Source of the DNA: an uncultured Clostridia bacterium
GTDB lineage: Bacteria; Bacillota; Clostridia; Oscillospirales; Oscillospiraceae
Direction: 5' to 3'
Assembly: GCA_937907975.1 (NCBI GenBank)
Contig: CALEQS010000035.1
Span: 1 to 5,751, forward strand
Length of the DNA stretch: 5,751 nucleotides
The notes beneath the pieces were generated by a model that saw only the letters and a program-made list of their open reading frames with translations, did not search any database and was not told where the DNA came from. Below are positions 4,174 through 5,751 of the stretch, one piece after another; positions within the stretch are counted from its first letter, which is position 1, and every line of letters begins with the position of its first letter. The translations under genes and the position numbers were made by a program.

Positions 4174-4998
4174 ATGGACATTCAGACCAATTTCCTGACA
4201 CAGAATGACTGCTATCGAGTGGGGGGCACTATGGTGCCTGCGGGTATCGTTGTGCACGATACTGCCACAAATCAGCGCCGGGTGGAGCCCTATCTGACCA
4301 GCTGGAACAAGAGCGGTGTGAAAAAATGTGTTCACGCCTTTATCGGTCAGCGCCCTGACGGCAGCTTCGGCGTGGTGCAGACCCTCCCATGGGAGATGCG
4401 CTGCTGGGGTTGCGGCTCCGGCATTCGAGGCACCTATAATCGAGATCATATTCAGTTTGAACTGTGCCAGGATGACCGCTCTGACCCGGAATGGTGCGGA
4501 AAGTGCTTTGATGAGGCGGCGCAGCTGTGCGCCTATCTTTGCCGCAGATATGGTTTCGGGGCGGACGCCATCGTCGATCATGCCGAGGCCCACGCCAGAG
4601 GATATGCCAGCAATCATGGTGACACCGCCGACTGGTTTCCGCTGCACGGCCGGAACATGGACAGCCTGCGCCTGGCAGTGCAGTCTTTGCTGGATGGCCG
4701 CAAGGCGGAGCCGGAAACCGCGGCAGAACCGGTCGACGGCGGAAAATTCAGTGAGAATGCGAAGGAGGCAAAGTGCGAAGTGACTTTACGAGTGCTCAAA
4801 CGAGGGAAGAAGGGCGGCGATGTGCGCGCCATGCAGCGCCTGCTCATTGCCGAGGGCTTCAGCTGCGGCAGTGCCGGGGCGGACGGCGCGTTCGGCGGCG
4901 GTACTGAGGCCGCCGTGAAAGCATTCCAGCGCAGCAGCGGCCTCAGTGTGGACGGCATTGCCGGAACCAGAACCTGGACCAGACTGCTGGGAGGTTGA
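4174..4998 (+). CDS. Endolysin: N-acetylmuramoyl-L-alanine amidase with peptidoglycan-binding domain
   Basis: A 274-residue lysin that would cut the bond between N-acetylmuramic acid and L-alanine in the wall. AGGAGG (4163-4168) lies 5 bp before the ATG. Residues about 20-170 form an Amidase_2 domain: VVHDT (27-31) supplies the first zinc histidine H28, HIQFELC (92-98) the conserved Glu strand, DHAEAHARGYASNHGD (135-150) the second histidine H136 and a third ligand, probably H148 or D150. A linker rich in E, A and P (about 174-203) leads to a C-terminal PG_binding_1 domain (about 204-272), with GDVRAMQRLL, DGAFGGGTEAAVKAFQ and GLSVDGIAGTRTW. There is no signal peptide, so export relies on the holin. 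The amidase part is unusually rich in cysteine, including CWGC (77-80) and CGKC (108-111). Confidence 0.92.
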   Translation: MDIQTNFLTQNDCYRVGGTMVPAGIVVHDTATNQRRVEPYLTSWNKSGVKKCVHAFIGQRPDGSFGVVQTLPWEMRCWGCGSGIRGTYNRDHIQFELCQDDRSDPEWCGKCFDEAAQLCAYLCRRYGFGADAIVDHAEAHARGYASNHGDTADWFPLHGRNMDSLRLAVQSLLDGRKAEPETAAEPVDGGKFSENAKEAKCEVTLRVLKRGKKGGDVRAMQRLLIAEGFSCGSAGADGAFGGGTEAAVKAFQRSSGLSVDGIAGTRTWTRLLGG

Positions 4999-5003
4999 GA
5001 GAA

Positions 5004-5039
5004 GCAAAGAGCTGCCTGCATTTGCGGGCAGCTCTTTGC
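5004..5039 (+). terminator. Strong hairpin after the lysin gene, probable terminator
   Basis: GCAAAGAGCTGCCTGC (5004-5019) pairs with GCGGGCAGCTCTTTGC (5024-5039) through 16 positions with one U-G wobble and a 4-nt ATTT loop. It starts 5 bp after the lysin stop. The downstream T run is only the CTTT within the stem, so it is not a textbook intrinsic terminator; it may work in either direction, or protect the 3' end of the late transcript. Confidence 0.6.
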
Positions 5040-5132
5040 GCTGTTCTGAGGTGCGTTTTCAAATTCCCTGCTTGAGTCAGAAACAGATAAATCTGGCTTT
5101 ATTTCGACAAACCCCAATTTGTCAACTATGCG
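5040..5132. other. AT-rich spacer between two hairpins, candidate prophage attachment region
   Basis: This 93-bp stretch is about 42% G+C by count, well below both flanks. It contains two small perfect inverted repeats: CAGAT-AA-ATCTG (5084-5095) and GACAAA/TTTGTC (5106-5111 and 5118-5123, 6-nt loop). It lies between the last phage gene and the first chromosomal gene. That makes it a candidate for the right attachment site, but with the left end out of view no core repeat can be shown. It has no coding frame of note. Confidence 0.35.
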
Positions 5133-5173
5133 AAGAGCCCCGGTGGAAGCTGATTCCACCGGGACTCTTTTTT
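5133..5173. terminator. Bidirectional terminator between the phage operon and rnjA
   Basis: AAGAGCCCCGGTGGAA (5133-5148) pairs with TTCCACCGGGACTCTT (5154-5169), 15 of 16 positions, with a 5-nt loop. On the + strand six T residues (5168-5173) follow, a good intrinsic terminator for late phage transcripts. On the minus strand it lies directly after the rnjA stop; the mismatch becomes a G-U wobble there, but only a short TT run follows. The T run overlaps the rnjA stop codon by two bases. Confidence 0.85.
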
Positions 5174-5751
5174 ACACTTCCATGATGACTGGCAGGATCA
5201 TCGGGTTGCGCTTGGTTTTCTTGTAGAGGAAGGAGGACAGGTCGCCCTTGACCTCACTCTTGATGGTGGCCCAGTCGGTGAGGTGGCGCTGCTCGCAGGA
5301 GTAGAGCGTCTGGCAGGCGATGCCGCGCAGCTCATCCATCAGCTGTTCGCTCTCCTTCACATAGACGAAGCCGCGGGTGATGATGTCCGGACCGGAGACG
5401 ACGCTTCCGTCCTCGCCGGACATGGTGACCACCACCACGATCATGCCGTCCTCGGCCAGGTGCTTGCGGTCACGGAGCACGACACTGCCCACGTCACCCA
5501 CGCCGTAGCCGTCCACCAGCACATTGCCGGAGGGCACGGTGCCGTTGATGCGGCAGGAGTTGTGAGTCAGCTCGATGACCTTGCCGATGTCGCTGATGAG
5601 GATATTCTTGGGATTCATGCCCATCTCCTGGGCCAGCTTGGCGTGCACCCGCAGGTGGCGCTGCTCTCCGTGGACAGGGATGAAGAACTTCGGTTTCACC
5701 AGTGCGTGGATGATCTTCAGCTCCTCCTGGCAGGCGTGGCCGGAGACGTGG
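5172..5751 (-). CDS. rnjA: Ribonuclease J, C-terminal part (partial)
   Basis: The frame enters from the right edge and ends with TAA (5174-5172), giving 192 residues of a protein normally about 550 long. RNase J is a metallo-beta-lactamase/beta-CASP ribonuclease with 5' exonuclease and endonuclease activity in mRNA decay and rRNA maturation. The visible part begins HVSGHACQEELKII, the conserved HVSGHA motif of the beta-CASP family, followed about 20 residues later by FIPVHGEQRHL, which carries the late conserved metal-site histidine. The C-terminal domain is complete: VLVDGYGVGDVGSVVLRDR, VVSGPDIITRGFVYVKESE, and the typical ending KTKRNPMILPVIMEV. A GTG at 5697-5699 is an internal valine codon, not a start. 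It converges on the prophage and seems undisturbed. Whether the genome has a second RNase J is unknown, so the A suffix is tentative. Confidence 0.93.
   Translation of the reverse strand, partial: HVSGHACQEELKIIHALVKPKFFIPVHGEQRHLRVHAKLAQEMGMNPKNILISDIGKVIELTHNSCRINGTVPSGNVLVDGYGVGDVGSVVLRDRKHLAEDGMIVVVVTMSGEDGSVVSGPDIITRGFVYVKESEQLMDELRGIACQTLYSCEQRHLTDWATIKSEVKGDLSSFLYKKTKRNPMILPVIMEV

Larger units (their letters stand above)
1..5039 (+). mobile_element. Right-end (late gene) segment of a siphovirus-like prophage
   Basis: Nine consecutive + strand genes follow the canonical late order of siphophages: connector, tail terminator, tail tube, chaperone pair, tape measure, small tail protein, lysis accessory, holin, endolysin. 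They are mostly spaced by 0-20 bp or overlap, as in one operon. The lysis cassette is last and is followed by a convergent housekeeping gene (RNase J), which is where a prophage usually meets the chromosome. Capsid, packaging, integration and regulatory genes are not in the window, so the left boundary is unseen. The right boundary is put at the first hairpin, but the true attachment site could lie anywhere in about 4999-5171. No sheath or baseplate gene is visible, so a non-contractile tail is inferred. Confidence 0.85.

Noticed and set aside
5697..5699. GTG as a start codon for a short separate protein within rnjA
   Set aside because: The frame continues upstream with the conserved HVSGHA RNase J motif, so it is an internal valine.

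Overview
The window is the right-hand (late-gene) end of a tailed-phage prophage followed by a conserved chromosomal gene. Everything from position 1 to about 4998 is on the + strand and reads as a siphovirus-type order: a connector or head-completion protein (3' end only), tail terminator-like protein, tail tube protein, two overlapping tail assembly chaperone-like genes, a short tape measure protein, a small tail protein of DUF6711 type, a TM/coiled-coil protein, an r1t-type holin and an amidase endolysin. Two hairpins and an AT-rich spacer of about 93 bp follow. Then comes the 3' part of a ribonuclease J gene (rnjA), on the opposite strand and converging on the phage operon.

Host: the sequence is GC-rich (about 60% or more by eye). 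The RNase J is of the Firmicutes type, the lysin carries a CWGCGSG motif that I associate with gut Clostridia phages, and the intergenic repeats (TGTCATTCTGAG... / ...CTCAGGATGA, and TTGGCTCTCCCTTCGGG) resemble palindromic repeats I know from gut Clostridia such as the Faecalibacterium/Subdoligranulum group. An Oscillospiraceae-like host is my best inference, from memory and not from a search.

Layout: 1-928 connector, terminator and tube genes, tightly packed with good ribosome binding sites. 929-1268 is a 340-bp gene-free gap, the only large one in the operon. It holds a nested inverted repeat (993-1157) with two perfect internal hairpins, then a separate palindromic element (1193-1228) just ahead of the next gene. 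1269-3733 tail assembly, including a tape measure protein with six tandem units of about 26 residues keeping W13, F16 and W20. 3746-4998 lysis cassette. 4999-5171 hairpins and spacer. 5172-5751 rnjA.

Most noteworthy: (i) the nested repeat structure placed inside a tail operon; (ii) no recognisable Tal, baseplate, tail-fibre or receptor-binding gene between the tape measure region and the lysis genes, though every remaining gene is open and has a ribosome binding site, so the locus could be a minimal or domesticated tail, a defective prophage, or a phage that encodes adsorption genes elsewhere; (iii) tape measure repeats whose most recent pair differs almost only by silent changes, which argues for continuing selection. 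I see no CRISPR array, tRNA, integrase, transposase or obvious defence system here.
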